Below, in pieces: positions 1 through 9,562 of a stretch of 64,000 nucleotides of DNA; within the stretch, counting starts at the first letter, position 1, and every line of letters begins with the position of its first letter. The position numbers and the translations under genes are program-made. Location: the NCBI RefSeq assembly GCF_000263635.1, contig NZ_ADEV01000009.1, positions 124,001 through 188,000 on the forward strand, written 5' to 3'. The stretch comes from Gardnerella greenwoodii 00703Dmash. GTDB lineage: Bacteria > Actinomycetota > Actinomycetes > Actinomycetales > Bifidobacteriaceae. A model generated the notes under the pieces. It was not told where the DNA came from and did no database searches. It was given only the letters and a program-made list of their open reading frames with translations.

Positions 1-1005
1 TCGTATGACCGTATGAGTGATGATGATAAAACAATCATTAATAGCACAACCGTTGCTTACGTACCGTTTAATGCTCAGACTATTACCTACCCGTATTTAT
101 TTGCTGTGATTAGAGATAGCAAGGGCGTTAATACGTTTGGCAGTAAACTCGGTACGCAGTATTGCTCTACAAATCACACCTTTGTTGTCTTCCCGAAGTG
201 GGTAGCTGCTGGCCATACAGTTACATTTATGAATGGAGAAACTCGGTATGCACAAGTAAAAGTGCAAGAAAACAAGTCTATTGATAGTGATGAGTGGACT
301 ACTGAGTCGATGCCGGCAAATCCTTCGAAAGATGGTTTTACTTTTGAAGGGTGGAATGAAAAGCAAGACGGAAGTGGTGCAGTATTTAGTGCTAGCACTA
401 GAGTGAGTAGCGATTTAACAGTTTACTCTATTTTCAAGGATTATCCACCAGTTATTACAGTCCAGAATAAGACTATTACTGAGGGCGATTCGCTTGATTT
501 AAATAGTCTTGTTGTGTCTGCTAAAGATAGGGAAGATGGAGACATAACAAGCAAAGTAAAGCTTACTAACAACGGTGGTTTTGATAATACTAAAGTTGGT
601 TCGTATAATATTACGTTTAGTGTAACAGATAATGGCGGAGAGACCGCTACAGCAGCTGCAACAGTAACTGTTACTAAGAAGCCAACTCCTCCTACACCTC
701 CAACTCCAATGCCTACGCCAGAACCAGAGCCAAATCCAGTTCCAGTTCCTGAATTGCCGGTTCCTGTTTCTCCAGCTCCGATTCTGACGCCTGCTGAAGC
801 AGAGCCAGAACCTGCACCGGCTCCAGCTCTTTCGCAACCGGAGCAACCGGAGCAACCGGAAGATAAGCGCGTTGTTAAGCATCTTCCTAAAACTGGCTCA
901 GCCACAACTCCAATTCTCGCTTCCGCAATTGCTTCGCTTTTCGCAGGTTTCGCCGGACTTGCTGAATCATTTGCTGCAAATCGCAAGCGCAGAAACTATT
1001 TATAA
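1..1005 (+). CDS. LPXTG cell-wall surface protein, 5' end outside window
   Basis: The frame is open from base 1, so this is the C-terminal part of a larger exported protein; the ATG at 13 is probably internal. In order it shows: the end of an unknown domain, a Listeria/Bacteroides-type repeat (InlB B-repeat; VTFMNGE..., FTFEGW) at about residues 80-140, a bacterial Ig-like domain beginning PPVITVQNKTITEGD and ending in VTVTKK at about 145-225, a Pro/Glu-rich wall-spanning stretch, then LPKTG, a hydrophobic helix and the basic tail NRKRRNYL. That is a complete sortase signal, so the protein should be anchored to peptidoglycan. The Ig-like and sorting modules closely match those of the surface gene at 6619-8665. 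Whether this gene also carries a G tract near its start cannot be seen here. Confidence 0.85.
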   Translation, partial: SYDRMSDDDKTIINSTTVAYVPFNAQTITYPYLFAVIRDSKGVNTFGSKLGTQYCSTNHTFVVFPKWVAAGHTVTFMNGETRYAQVKVQENKSIDSDEWTTESMPANPSKDGFTFEGWNEKQDGSGAVFSASTRVSSDLTVYSIFKDYPPVITVQNKTITEGDSLDLNSLVVSAKDREDGDITSKVKLTNNGGFDNTKVGSYNITFSVTDNGGETATAAATVTVTKKPTPPTPPTPMPTPEPEPNPVPVPELPVPVSPAPILTPAEAEPEPAPAPALSQPEQPEQPEDKRVVKHLPKTGSATTPILASAIASLFAGFAGLAESFAANRKRRNYL

Positions 1006-1048
1006 GTGGTAAATAATAGGCAGTTTTAATTGTCTACGTTTTAGTAAT

Positions 1049-1096
1049 TAAGGCTTCTGTTTAATGTTTAATACACTAAGCAGAAGCCTTATTTTG
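1049..1096 (+). terminator. Rho-independent terminator after the first surface gene
   Basis: The arms taaggcttctg (1049-1059) and cagaagcctta (1081-1091) pair perfectly over 11 bp around a 21-base loop, followed by a short T-rich stretch. It lies 44 bases after the stop codon of the first surface gene. Confidence 0.75.
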
Positions 1097-1187
1097 TGTC
1101 ACGCGATATGCTGTTAATGCTTATTGGGTTACACTTGTTTGGTGAGTTGTTTTGTAAACATGTATTAACTAATGTTTGGGAATTTTT

Positions 1188-2375
1188 ATGGTTAACCTTC
1201 TTCTTGCTGTTATTTATCTTGCTTTTATAAGCTTGGGTTTGCCGGATGCTCTTCTTGGAGCTGCGTGGCCTACTATGAGTCATGATGTTGGTGCGCAAAT
1301 TTCTTGGGCTGGTGGAATATCAATGGTTATTTCTGCAGGAACAATTGTTTCTGCGCTGCTATCTAATAGGCTTACGCATAAGTTTGGCCCTGGGAAGGTT
1401 ACGCTTATTTCAGTTGCTTTAACAGCTTTAGCGTTACTAGGTTTTTCTTTTGCTCCGAATTATCTTGTGCTTATTTTTCTAGCTATACCATACGGTTTAG
1501 GTGCTGGAGGAGTGGATGCGGCTCTTAATAATTACGTTGCAATTCACTATGAAAGCTGGCACATGAGCTGGCTTCACTGCATGTGGGGAATTGGGGCTTC
1601 TCTAGGTCCTTACGTTATGGGTTTCGCACTTTCTCACGGTCAGCGTTGGCCTGCAGGCTACCAGTATATTGCTGTTATACAAATTGCTCTCACTCTTGTG
1701 CTGTTTATAAGTTTGCCGCTGTGGAAAAATAATAATAAAAAGGCAGAGACGCATAATCTTACTGAGGTGAAGAAACAATCTTCTGGGGTGCTATCTTACG
1801 CGGAAGTTTTGCGCATTCCAGGAGCGAAAAATATTCTTATTATGTTCTTTTGCTATTGCGCTTTGGAACAAACTGCAGGATTTTGGGCTAGTAGTTACAT
1901 GGTTTTGCACGGAGGAGTTAGCCGCATTGTTGCAGCAGGCTGGGCAAGCCTGTTTTATGTTGGCATTACGGTTGGCCGTTTTGTAAGCGGATTTCTTACT
2001 ATGTGTTTTAACGATGCAACTATGATTCGTATTGGGCAGTGCGTGATGCTTGTGGGAATTCTGGTATTGTTGCTGCCTTTGCCAAATCATATTGAGCTTA
2101 TTGCAGGATTTGTAATTATTGGGCTTGGTTGTGCTCCGGTGTATCCGTGTATTATTCACTCAACTCCGCAATATTTCGGTGCAGATAAATCGCAAGCGAT
2201 TGTTGGCATGCAAATGGCAAGTGCATATATTGGATCTATGGTAATGCCTGCGATTTTTGGAATAATTGCGCAGAATGTTTCTATGGTGCTGCTTCCGGCT
2301 TATTTGATTATTCTTCTTGCCGTAATGACTTTTATGCACGTGCGTTTGCTTCGAACAGCCGGAAGCCGAGCGTGA
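1188..2375 (+). CDS. MFS transporter (sugar-type), about 395 aa
   Basis: This is a major facilitator superfamily permease with about twelve hydrophobic segments and a short polar loop (KNNNKKAETHN) in the middle, as expected between the two six-helix halves. The motif GLGAGGVDAALNNYVA followed by MSWLHCMWGIGASLGP is typical of the actinobacterial FucP/YfkF-like sugar permease group; the substrate cannot be read from sequence. A TTG at 1176 would add four residues, but the ATG at 1188 is the more natural start. It sits alone between two surface genes. A decayed partial copy of this gene lies at 6301-6404 before the next surface gene, so MFS and adhesin seem to have been duplicated together. 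Confidence 0.85.
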   Translation: MVNLLLAVIYLAFISLGLPDALLGAAWPTMSHDVGAQISWAGGISMVISAGTIVSALLSNRLTHKFGPGKVTLISVALTALALLGFSFAPNYLVLIFLAIPYGLGAGGVDAALNNYVAIHYESWHMSWLHCMWGIGASLGPYVMGFALSHGQRWPAGYQYIAVIQIALTLVLFISLPLWKNNNKKAETHNLTEVKKQSSGVLSYAEVLRIPGAKNILIMFFCYCALEQTAGFWASSYMVLHGGVSRIVAAGWASLFYVGITVGRFVSGFLTMCFNDATMIRIGQCVMLVGILVLLLPLPNHIELIAGFVIIGLGCAPVYPCIIHSTPQYFGADKSQAIVGMQMASAYIGSMVMPAIFGIIAQNVSMVLLPAYLIILLAVMTFMHVRLLRTAGSRA

Positions 2376-2426
2376 AGTGTTTGTGTGTGCGATTAAGTGT
2401 AAGCTTTCATAATTTTGTATATACAT

Positions 2427-2445
2427 TATACCGAATTATGGTATA
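2427..2445. other. Short inverted repeat upstream of second surface gene
   Basis: The arms tatacc and ggtata flank gaattat, about 50 bases after the MFS stop codon and 95 bases before the next start. It could be a weak terminator or an operator; the stem is short and AT-rich, so this is only a candidate. Confidence 0.3.
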
Positions 2446-2539
2446 TTTATTAGTGTGGTTGCATTCTTAGGATGAGATTGTAGCTGTGCGATTTTTATTT
2501 TATAAGTTTTTTTAAATTTGTTTATTTTGCGAGGAAGAA

Positions 2540-5096
2540 ATGAACAAGAGGACTGTACTTGTTTTGTCGACGACGATGATGAGTATTGCTACTGCGGCTT
2601 GCGCTTTTTGCGTTTCGCAGACTGCGAATGCTGCTGAAAACCTTACAAGTGCGGCTGCTGCTGTGAATGCTAACTCTAATGTTGCAAATACGGGATTTTC
2701 TGACGGGGGGGGGGATGTATCCTTTCGCCAAAAATTCTGATAAAGCAAAGGGCGATGCTAGTTCCAGAGATGTTACGCTTTCTAAGGGTGATGACAATTC
2801 GAAGAACGTTACGCTTTCCAAGGATGATGCTAGTTCCAATGGTGTTGATTCTTCGAAGAATGATGTAAATTCTAGTAATGCGAACATTCCTAACAATGCT
2901 GCTGCAAATAATAATGTAAAAGATGATAGTTCTGCAAACGATTCGTCTGATGTAAAGAAAAGCAAAGTAGCTGTATACAAGTCGGCTCAGTCTACAAAAG
3001 AAGTATCAAAAGAAAATAAAGCGGCCGAAGATTCTACAAATAGTGGCGAGAAGAAAAACGAAGTTAAGCTTAACGAATATGGCAAATACGATTTTACTAC
3101 TGATGAGAATGTAACCAATCCGTTCCCGAATGTTATTACGCCTGATGAAGTAAAAGAGTTGCAGGATAAAACAACGTCCGCATATCCTTTCCCGCTTATT
3201 GTTAAAAGTTTTTATACTCCTGCTGGTAAAGAGTTTAAAGTTGTGAATGGAAAACCTGTAGGGGACACTCAAGAATTTACGTATACAATCCAGAATAAAT
3301 ATCATGATATGCTTGGTCGCATTGATAATTACATTTTTATCCCTCGTGCCGAAAAAGCGTACGGTGGTGAGGGTGAGATACGTCCATATAAATCTTCTCG
3401 TGAGTTTAGGAATAATGATGGATCTCTAAGCTTTGATTATAGTAAAGCTCCTGATACGGTGATACCATACACGCTTGAGATAAATGGGAAATTTATTGGT
3501 AAAGACCTTACAACAAAAACGCCTTTTGAATATTACATGCATAGAAATCAAACCTTTGTGCATATGACAATGTACGGTCGCAAAGATGATGAAATTATTT
3601 ATGGAAATCAATCTCTTAATTATGAGGGTTCAAGTGTTGCCCCGGGATTATTTGTATTTATACCAGAGTGTGGCGCGCAGTTTCATTTTGTAGATGATTT
3701 ACAATATCGCAATGTTGCACGTATTGAAGGTACTGGTGAACTTTCTCAGCGTAGTGATGGTGAAACTGACAAGTTCTCTACTAAATCGTTTACCAAGCTA
3801 AATATAACTGATTTGCAAAATTATAAAAATGTGTATAATGTAAAGTTTTGCAATAACGCTATTGCAAATTATTTTATTCCTCTTCTAAGCTACGAAGGCG
3901 ACCCAAAGAAAGATATTGTTGAACGCCCAACGATGGAAGAGCTTAAAAAGACAGACATCCCTGGTTATCTTTATTACAGTAATGATATTGACACTCCTGA
4001 AGGTGGCACATTCACCAAGGACAATACCAAGAAATTTGGCAACTACGATTACGGTATTGTGCGAGATAAGGATGATAATCAAGTAACCACAAAGCACTAT
4101 TATGTGACTTTTAGGCCGATTCCTACGCAGCTTGTGGTGCAGTACAAAGATTCGCAAAACAATATTGAGAGTGGTAAGAAGTATGCTATTTATTCTGGAA
4201 ATACTCTTGTAAGTAATACTCTTACTTCATCTTCTAATACTCCAACAGCTCCTACAAAAGATGAACTTCAAAAGATGATCACAGACAAAAACACGGCTTT
4301 GCTTCCTGAGGCGGCTGGCTATATTTCTGGCAACGATGTGTATCTTGCTCCAGGAAACTATACTGTGAATCCAACTGCTGATGCTCCAGAGAACTATGAG
4401 TGGGTTGCTGATTCAAAAGATATTGCTAATTCTTCCACTAGTGCGAACGTTAATATTGAAGTAAATAAAAGCGATACGGATTCTACTCAAAAGGTTGTTA
4501 CTTTTGTGTTGAGAAGAAAGATTGCTGTAGTCAAATTTATAAATGATGATGAAAATAATCCGTATGCAACTGTGAAAGTTCAGCAAGGTCTTTCTATTAG
4601 TGGCGATTCTTTAACTGACCAGTCGATGCCGCCTGATCCTACGAAGCCTGGTTTTACTTTTAACGGTTGGTTTACTGGGAAAGATGGTAAAGGTACTAAG
4701 TTCACTGGAAATACTACTGTTAGTAGCAGTATTTCTGTGTATAGTTCATATACGTCTAAACCTTCAACACCTCCAACGCCGGCTGGTGATAAGCCGAATC
4801 CAGTCCCGAAACCAAAGCCTATTCCAAAACCTGAGCCAGAAGCAGAGCCAGTTCCTGAATTGCCGGTTCCTGTTGCTCCAGCTCCGATTCTGACGCCTGC
4901 TGAGCCTGAGTTCGAACCTGAGTCCGCTCCAGCTCTTTCGCAACCGGAGCAACCGGAAGCTAAGCGCGTTGTTAAAAGTCTTCCACAAACTGGTTCAACC
5001 GCAACTTCAGTTCTTGCTTCCGCAATTGCCTCGCTTTTTGCTGGCTTCGTTGTACTTGCTGAATCATTTGCTGCAACGCGCAAACTCAGAGACTAG
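2540..5096 (+). CDS. Phase-variable LPXTG adhesin, frame broken at a G10 tract (OFF)
   Basis: A signal peptide (MNKRTVLVLSTTMMSIATAA..., ANAAE cleavage site) starts at the ATG at 2540 behind GAGGAAG. The reading frame stops at 2738-2740 because of ten G residues at 2705-2714. The downstream frame is open from before the tract to 5096. With nine or twelve Gs the two join as ...FSDGGG-MYPFAKNSD..., giving about 851 residues. The body holds a charged repetitive linker, a large adhesin-like region (AQFHFVDDLQYR is shared with the gene at 9563), a SpaA/Cna-B-like segment after HYYVTFRPIPTQLVV, an InlB B-repeat, a Pro/Glu-rich wall span, and LPQTG with hydrophobic helix and basic tail. I infer a cell-wall adhesin whose expression is switched by slipped-strand mispairing. 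As written, only a 66-residue secreted stub is made. A sequencing error in the homopolymer is the alternative explanation. Confidence 0.85.
2705..2714 (+). repeat. G10 homopolymer contingency tract
   Basis: Ten consecutive G bases follow the signal peptide and linker of the second surface gene. Upstream codons begin at positions congruent to 2 modulo 3, downstream codons at 0 modulo 3. Loss of one G, or gain of two, puts them in the same frame. Confidence 0.9.
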
Positions 5097-5144
5097 TTGT
5101 AAGTGTTTGGCAGTAATCAGTGAAAAACATAAGATGAAATATTT

Positions 5145-5174
5145 GGGGTTATAAGTCTTACAACTTATAACCCC
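5145..5174. terminator. Hairpin between the second surface gene and the Abi gene
   Basis: A perfect 12-bp stem (ggggttataagt / acttataacccc) with a six-base loop lies between two convergent genes. The flanking T run is missing on the + strand, so termination efficiency is uncertain. Confidence 0.5.
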
Positions 5175-5288
5175 ATAAAAGAAAAAGAAGAACCCGACTC
5201 ATCAGATTCTTCCAGGTTTAGTCCGAAGACGTCCACCGCAATTCAACTACAATGCTATCATACTAGCAAAATTATGCAACGAATTTTA

Positions 5289-6257
5289 CTAGTTTTTCAT
5301 AAAACACTTAAGCAATTTCATATTAGACTTATGTTGAGTTCCAAGTATTTTACTACATATGTTTACAGGTAGTCTATGCCTCAAACACTCTGTTTCACTA
5401 TCATACTGTTCAACAAAATCCTTACGCATTTTTTCAGGTGCGCCCATTCTACTAAGAAAATAAGTAATGATAGTAAAATAAGCATCCATGTATTTAAAAT
5501 CAATATTATTAATGCTCATTTCAGTTTCAAGAAGTATTGATAACCTATTATCTACTTTTCCAGTTTTAAATCGAGTATCAAAAATAACATTGTTATGGGC
5601 TATAGCATTCCTCAAATCCTTAATAGCATAAATAAGAGATTTTGTAATCATGCCATCTGAATCTAAATTGGTCGGCAAACTCATAATTTTGGAAACATAT
5701 TTTTTGACCTTAATGTTTGCACACTCATACAACATTCCAAATTCGCCTAAAGTTAAAGTCTCGAATATTGCCCACACCGGTATAGATTTATCATTATCAA
5801 AAAAATGTGCAACAACACTCCTTTTAGTATAATCTCTTATTAGTGCTGAATTTATTCTGCCCTTAAGATTCATTCTTCTAATGTAAGCATTTTTATATGC
5901 GCTAGAACCAGATTTATAAGATTTGTAAGCTGTTAACGACTTATTGTAAATATCATCGAAATTTTCAGACTTACAATCATTCAATAACGCTTCTATCACG
6001 TAGCTTTTCAACGCATTTTCAATAAACATAACAGCAGGATATAAAATAGTTTTCAAACTCATATCAAAATCATTTAATGCAACAACCTCATCGAAGGAAG
6101 AGAACTTGATTCGATTAGCATCTTCGCGTACAAACCTGTATCCCTTGAAACCATGATAATAGCCAATATTACGCAAAGATTGTAATTGTGTTTCTGGGTC
6201 AATATTAATGTGATGTGTATTCCTTAAATATTCCATCAACTTATAAATAGTTAGCAT
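5289..6257 (-). CDS. Abi-like (Abi_2/AbiD/F type) protein, 322 aa
   Basis: The protein resembles the Abi_2 (AbiD/AbiF) group of abortive infection proteins. It has the early segment TIYKLMEYLRNTHHI, a GYYHGFKGYRF region, and a late RNAIAHNN element matching the R-N-x-x-x-H motif of the HEPN-like fold seen in this family. The start is MLTIYK at 6257 because a strong AAGGAGG lies just before it; a longer frame to 6290 would place this site inside the gene. The gene is antisense to and inserted between the surface genes, has no partner gene beside it, and is quite AT-rich. A phage-defence role is inferred from family membership. Confidence 0.75.
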   Translation of the reverse strand: MLTIYKLMEYLRNTHHINIDPETQLQSLRNIGYYHGFKGYRFVREDANRIKFSSFDEVVALNDFDMSLKTILYPAVMFIENALKSYVIEALLNDCKSENFDDIYNKSLTAYKSYKSGSSAYKNAYIRRMNLKGRINSALIRDYTKRSVVAHFFDNDKSIPVWAIFETLTLGEFGMLYECANIKVKKYVSKIMSLPTNLDSDGMITKSLIYAIKDLRNAIAHNNVIFDTRFKTGKVDNRLSILLETEMSINNIDFKYMDAYFTIITYFLSRMGAPEKMRKDFVEQYDSETECLRHRLPVNICSKILGTQHKSNMKLLKCFMKN

Positions 6258-6300
6258 AAATCCCCTCCTTCTAACAATACTAGAAATCATACATCAAGAG

Positions 6301-6404
6301 GTTGGTATTATGGTTGGCCATTTTTTTTTAAGTGGATTTCTTACTATGCGTTTTAATGACTTTTATGCACGTGCGTTTGCTTCGAACAGCCGGAAGCCGA
6401 GCGT
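6301..6404 (+). pseudogene. Decayed, internally deleted copy of the MFS transporter 3' end
   Basis: Bases 6301-6356 match 1959-2010 of the intact MFS gene with a few substitutions and a T run lengthened to nine. The sequence then jumps to match 2324-2374 up to the end of the gene (ttcgaacagccggaagccg), removing about 313 bp. The rest of the 361-base stretch between the Abi gene and the next surface gene holds no further gene. Confidence 0.85.
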
Positions 6405-6464
6405 AAGAATATTTTCTTGTGATTCTTTGCTAAAGATTTGTTATTGATGATTGATTAGATTATT

Positions 6465-6485
6465 GTGAGTTTGCTCACTTTTTTG
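6465..6485 (+). terminator. Small hairpin with T run, shared upstream of third surface gene
   Basis: GTGAG-TTTG-CTCAC followed by TTTTTTGTTG. The same 14-base hairpin sequence recurs at 9401-9414 before the fourth surface gene. It may be a weak terminator or simply part of the duplicated upstream region. Confidence 0.4.
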
Positions 6486-6618
6486 TTGCGATTGGAATTG
6501 TAAGTTGTAGAATATCTGATGGTTCAATGCTACTAAGTACCTGAATTGTATTTGTTTTAGTGTTGATTCCGTTATTTTTTCTAAAGATTATAGAAGATTT
6601 GGTTTTGTAAGAGGAAAA

Positions 6619-8665
6619 ATGGGTAAGAGAACTAACATAATTTTGACTAGCACTATGATGGGTATTGCTACTACGGCTTGTGCTTTCTGCATGGCGCAAA
6701 GTGCGAATGCTGCCGAAACTTCAGCTTCTTCTACTGATGTTACTTCAACTTCAACTGCTTCTTCTAGCGCTAATGTAACTGTAGATTATTCTAAAAATAA
6801 TTCTTCTATCACAACTTCTAATACAGAAACTTCCTCTACTACAGCTTCTTCTATTGCAACTGCTTCTATCGCAAGTTCTAATACCACAACTTCTAATACA
6901 ACTAATGGGGGGGGGGTCTGCTTTAGATAGCGCTTCCGCAAAGCCAGCAAAATTTATTGGTGAAGATAGAAGCATGCCTGCCTCTGAAGAATCTAGGGAA
7001 GCTTCAACTGATTCAACTACTACAAATGATCCATCCTTAGCCTGGACGCGCGAAGACTTTAACATTTCTGCCGATGGTAAAACTATTGGAGGCAGGAAAG
7101 ATGTTCATTATCCGGATACCGGTCAAACGGTAAATGAATATGTAGATGGACTTAGCGAAAAGGGCAAGGAAAAGCTTAAGAAGAATCATCACATTGTTAT
7201 TCCTGAAGGCATTGAAGTTATTCATGAATGTGCTTTTACTGGACACGCAAAACAAGTTGGGAATAAGCAGCATGAACATATTGACGGCGAAACCTATATT
7301 GAGGGTGTCACTCTTCCTCAATCTCTTAAGATCATAGAATACGGTGCGTTTGGCTGGAACAAAATTAAGGGAACTGTTACTATTCCGAAAAATGTCATTT
7401 CAATACATAGCGCAGCATTTGTTGCTAATGAAATTGAAAAAGTGGTGTTTGAAGGCGTGCTTGATGGCAAGGGCAAAGAGCACGATACAGATGCTGACCC
7501 GTATTATCTTGCGGGAGTTGGCGAAAAGGCATTTCAGGGTAATAAAATTTCTGAAATTGTAGTAAAAGATAACTTAGGAAAGTATAAATTATACCCATCT
7601 AATAATCCACAAAAAAGCGATTCTGTATTCGATAACCAGAATCCAGGACCTTTCACTATTGAAGTAGGAGAGGAATACAAGCGCCCTATTACAATTACGC
7701 AGGAAAACGGTAATTATAGTATTGGTGTAGTGGAAGGATTTAAAGAGAACGGCAATCCTGTACAAATAGAAAATTCATCTTACTTTAAGAAGAATAATGA
7801 TGGAAAATATGTAGCAGTGAAGACCGGCAAATTGGAAGGTCAGTGCCTGTTTTACGACATGCTTAATAATAATTTTAGAGTACTTGGAGTTTCGCACTTT
7901 ACTTACAACATTATTCCCAAGTCTAAGATTTATACCGTAACATTTGTGAATGGAACCGATCAAAACTATGCCAAGGTGCAGGTAAAAGAGAATAAATCCA
8001 TAAAGGATAAAAGCGTTGCAGGTCAGGTTATGCCTGATAATCCTTCTAAGGCGGGTTATACATTTAGAGGTTGGAGTGCGGACAAAACTGGTAAAGATAA
8101 AACCAAGGAATTTAGTGCTGCCACACAAGTAACAGGCGATATGACAGTTTATGCTATTTATACTCCTACGCCAGCTGTGCTCAATGCAGTGCCAACTCTT
8201 ATTGTGCAGGATAAGACGATTACCGAGGGAGACCCTCTTGATCTAAGGTCACTTATTGTATCTGCAACCGATAAAGAAGATGGAGACTTAAAAAATAAGG
8301 TTCAGATTACAAATAATGGCGGTTTTGATAATAGTAAAGTTGGTTCTTATGTTATTACGTTTAGCGTAACGGACAATGGCGGTGCTACTGCAACAGCGTC
8401 TGCAACAGTAACTGTTACTAAGAAGCCAACGCCTCCTACGCCTCCTGAGCTTGAACCAGAAGTAGAGTCAGAACCTGAGTCCGTTCCAGCTACTTCGCAA
8501 CCAGAGCAACCAGAGCAACCAGAGCAACAACAAGCCGAGCGCGTTGTTAAGCATCTTCCTAAAACTGGTTCAACCACGACCCCAGTTCTTGCTTCCGCAA
8601 TTGCCTCGCTTTTCGCCGGGCTTGTAGAATTGGTAGCAGCCTTAAAGTATCTTCGCAAAAATTAA
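6619..8665 (+). CDS. Phase-variable LPXTG protein with BspA-type leucine-rich repeats (OFF)
   Basis: The signal peptide (MGKRTNIILTSTMMGIATTA..., ANAAE) starts at 6619 behind AAGAGGAAAA. A Ser/Thr/Asn-rich stalk leads into ten G residues at 6907-6916, after which this frame stops at once (GGGVCFR). The downstream frame is open to 8665. With nine or twelve Gs the join reads ...TTNGGG-SALDSASAKP, about 681 residues. The body contains BspA-like LRR_5 repeats (IVIPEGIEVI, VTLPQSLKIIEYGAF, VTIPKNVISIHSAAF, GEKAFQGNKI), an InlB B-repeat, an Ig-like domain nearly the same as in the gene at 1-1005, a Pro/Glu-rich span and LPKTG with hydrophobic helix. I infer a wall-anchored binding protein under ON/OFF control. 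Both other frames also stop within a few codons of the tract, so the switch is clean. Confidence 0.85.
6907..6916 (+). repeat. G10 homopolymer contingency tract
   Basis: Ten consecutive G bases between the Ser/Thr-rich stalk and the LRR body of the third surface gene. Upstream codons are at 1 modulo 3, downstream at 2 modulo 3, so nine or twelve Gs restore the frame. Confidence 0.9.
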
Positions 8666-8705
8666 AAACATTTAATTATTTATGTTGCTGCAAGTTAAGT
8701 GATTG

Positions 8706-8750
8706 AGTAGTATTACTAAGTAAAATTACTTAGTAATACTACTTAGTAAT
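8706..8750. promoter_or_regulatory. Palindromic operator-like array before the toxin-antitoxin pair
   Basis: A perfect 18-bp inverted repeat, agtagtattactaagtaa (8706-8723) and its complement (8726-8743), is separated by two bases. The core TACTTAGTAAT occurs at 8727-8737 and again at 8740-8750, with its complement at 8712-8722, giving three sites. The array lies about 60 bases before the antitoxin start, where RelB-type antitoxins usually bind to repress their own operon. It may also act as the end hairpin of the preceding gene. Confidence 0.6.
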
Positions 8751-8810
8751 TATATAGTTTGTAAATTGATAGACTCATTTTTTGCATTATCAATTGTGGA
8801 GGAATATTAA

Positions 8811-9068
8811 ATGTCTAATCAAGATACTGTTACATGCTCGTTTGTTATGGATCGCAATATTTACAACCAGTATAAGCATGTAGTTAAATTACGCGGAGAT
8901 AATGTAAAAAACAATTTAGTTAAATATATGCAATCGGTTATTAAATATGATATTCCTAATGCGGATACTATTGAAGCTATTGAGGAAGTAAAACAGCTTA
9001 AGGCTAATCCTAATAAAAAAACTTACGGTTCATTTGCTGAACTTTTGCAAGATATTGACAATGATTGA
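8811..9068 (+). CDS. RelB/DinJ-type antitoxin, 85 aa
   Basis: This small protein precedes and overlaps a YafQ-like toxin gene. The N-terminal part (TVTCSFVMDRNIYNQYKHVV) fits a short ribbon-helix-helix-type DNA-binding antitoxin, and the C-terminal part (TYGSFAELLQDIDND) resembles the toxin-wrapping tail of RelB/DinJ antitoxins. TGTGGAGGAAT lies before the ATG at 8811. It should neutralise the toxin and repress the operon from the palindromic array at 8706-8750. Family assignment rests largely on context and the partner. Confidence 0.75.
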   Translation: MSNQDTVTCSFVMDRNIYNQYKHVVKLRGDNVKNNLVKYMQSVIKYDIPNADTIEAIEEVKQLKANPNKKTYGSFAELLQDIDND

Positions 9069-9088
9069 CCGCAGCGATAATCACGAGA

Positions 9089-9388
9089 ATGTCTATGAGC
9101 GTTTATAAGAAATATCGTATTGCGCAGTCGCGCATGTTTAAAAAAGATTTAAAGCTGGCTATTAAACGTGGATATAACATTAGTTTGCTTGAAGAAGTTG
9201 TTGATATTCTTGCGTCAGGTGTGAGCCTTCCTGGAAAATATAAGGATCATAAACTAACTGGTAATTATGATGGTTGCCGAGAATGTCATATAACTCCTGA
9301 TTGGTTGCTTGTTTACGAGATAGCAGATGATGAACTTATATTATATTTGACTCGCACTGGCACTCATTCTGATTTGTTTGGCAAATAG
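9089..9388 (+). CDS. YafQ-family type II toxin (mRNA interferase), about 99 aa
   Basis: The protein carries the core features of the RelE/YafQ fold: FKKDLKLAIKRGYNISLLEEVVDIL, then LPGKYKDHKLTGNYDGCRECHITPDWLLVYEI and a final LYLTRTGTHSDLF. The pattern DHxLxGxYxGxRExHIxPDWLLVY with the closing RTGTHSDLF holds the usual catalytic histidines. YafQ proteins cleave mRNA on the ribosome. The start is uncertain: ATG at 9089 or 9095 is likely; an upstream TTG at 9065 overlapping the antitoxin stop would add eight residues. The pair sits between two phase-variable adhesin genes and may stabilise this array. Confidence 0.85.
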   Translation: MSMSVYKKYRIAQSRMFKKDLKLAIKRGYNISLLEEVVDILASGVSLPGKYKDHKLTGNYDGCRECHITPDWLLVYEIADDELILYLTRTGTHSDLFGK

Positions 9389-9399
9389 TAATTGCAATT

Positions 9400-9420
9400 T
9401 GTGAGTTTGCTCACATTTTG
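9400..9420 (+). terminator. Small hairpin after toxin gene
   Basis: TGTGAG-TTTG-CTCACA followed by TTTTGTTGC, 12 bases after the toxin stop codon. The core is the same 14-base sequence as at 6465-6478. Confidence 0.4.
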
Positions 9421-9562
9421 TTGCTCGTTTTTGGGTTTGTTCTATAATTGTTAGCGGCCTGAACACCCATATGTGGTTTATTTTTGGGTGTTGATTCCAT
9501 TTTTGTACTTTTGTACTTGATTTTGGCAATTGTTTTGGAATAGAAATTTAGGTGAGATGAAG

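Noticed and set aside
441-986. Long Gly/Ser-rich frame antisense to the first surface gene
   Set aside because: It is the shadow of the Pro-rich wall-spanning region and sorting signal on the other strand; the same shadow appears at 4580-5083 and 8347-8658.
5179-5270. Possible structured RNA between surface gene and Abi gene
   Set aside because: The sequence has a few GC-rich words, but I could not fold a tRNA or known RNA from it.
6321-6329. T9 run as a further phase-variation tract
   Set aside because: It lies within the decayed MFS fragment, so it cannot switch a gene.
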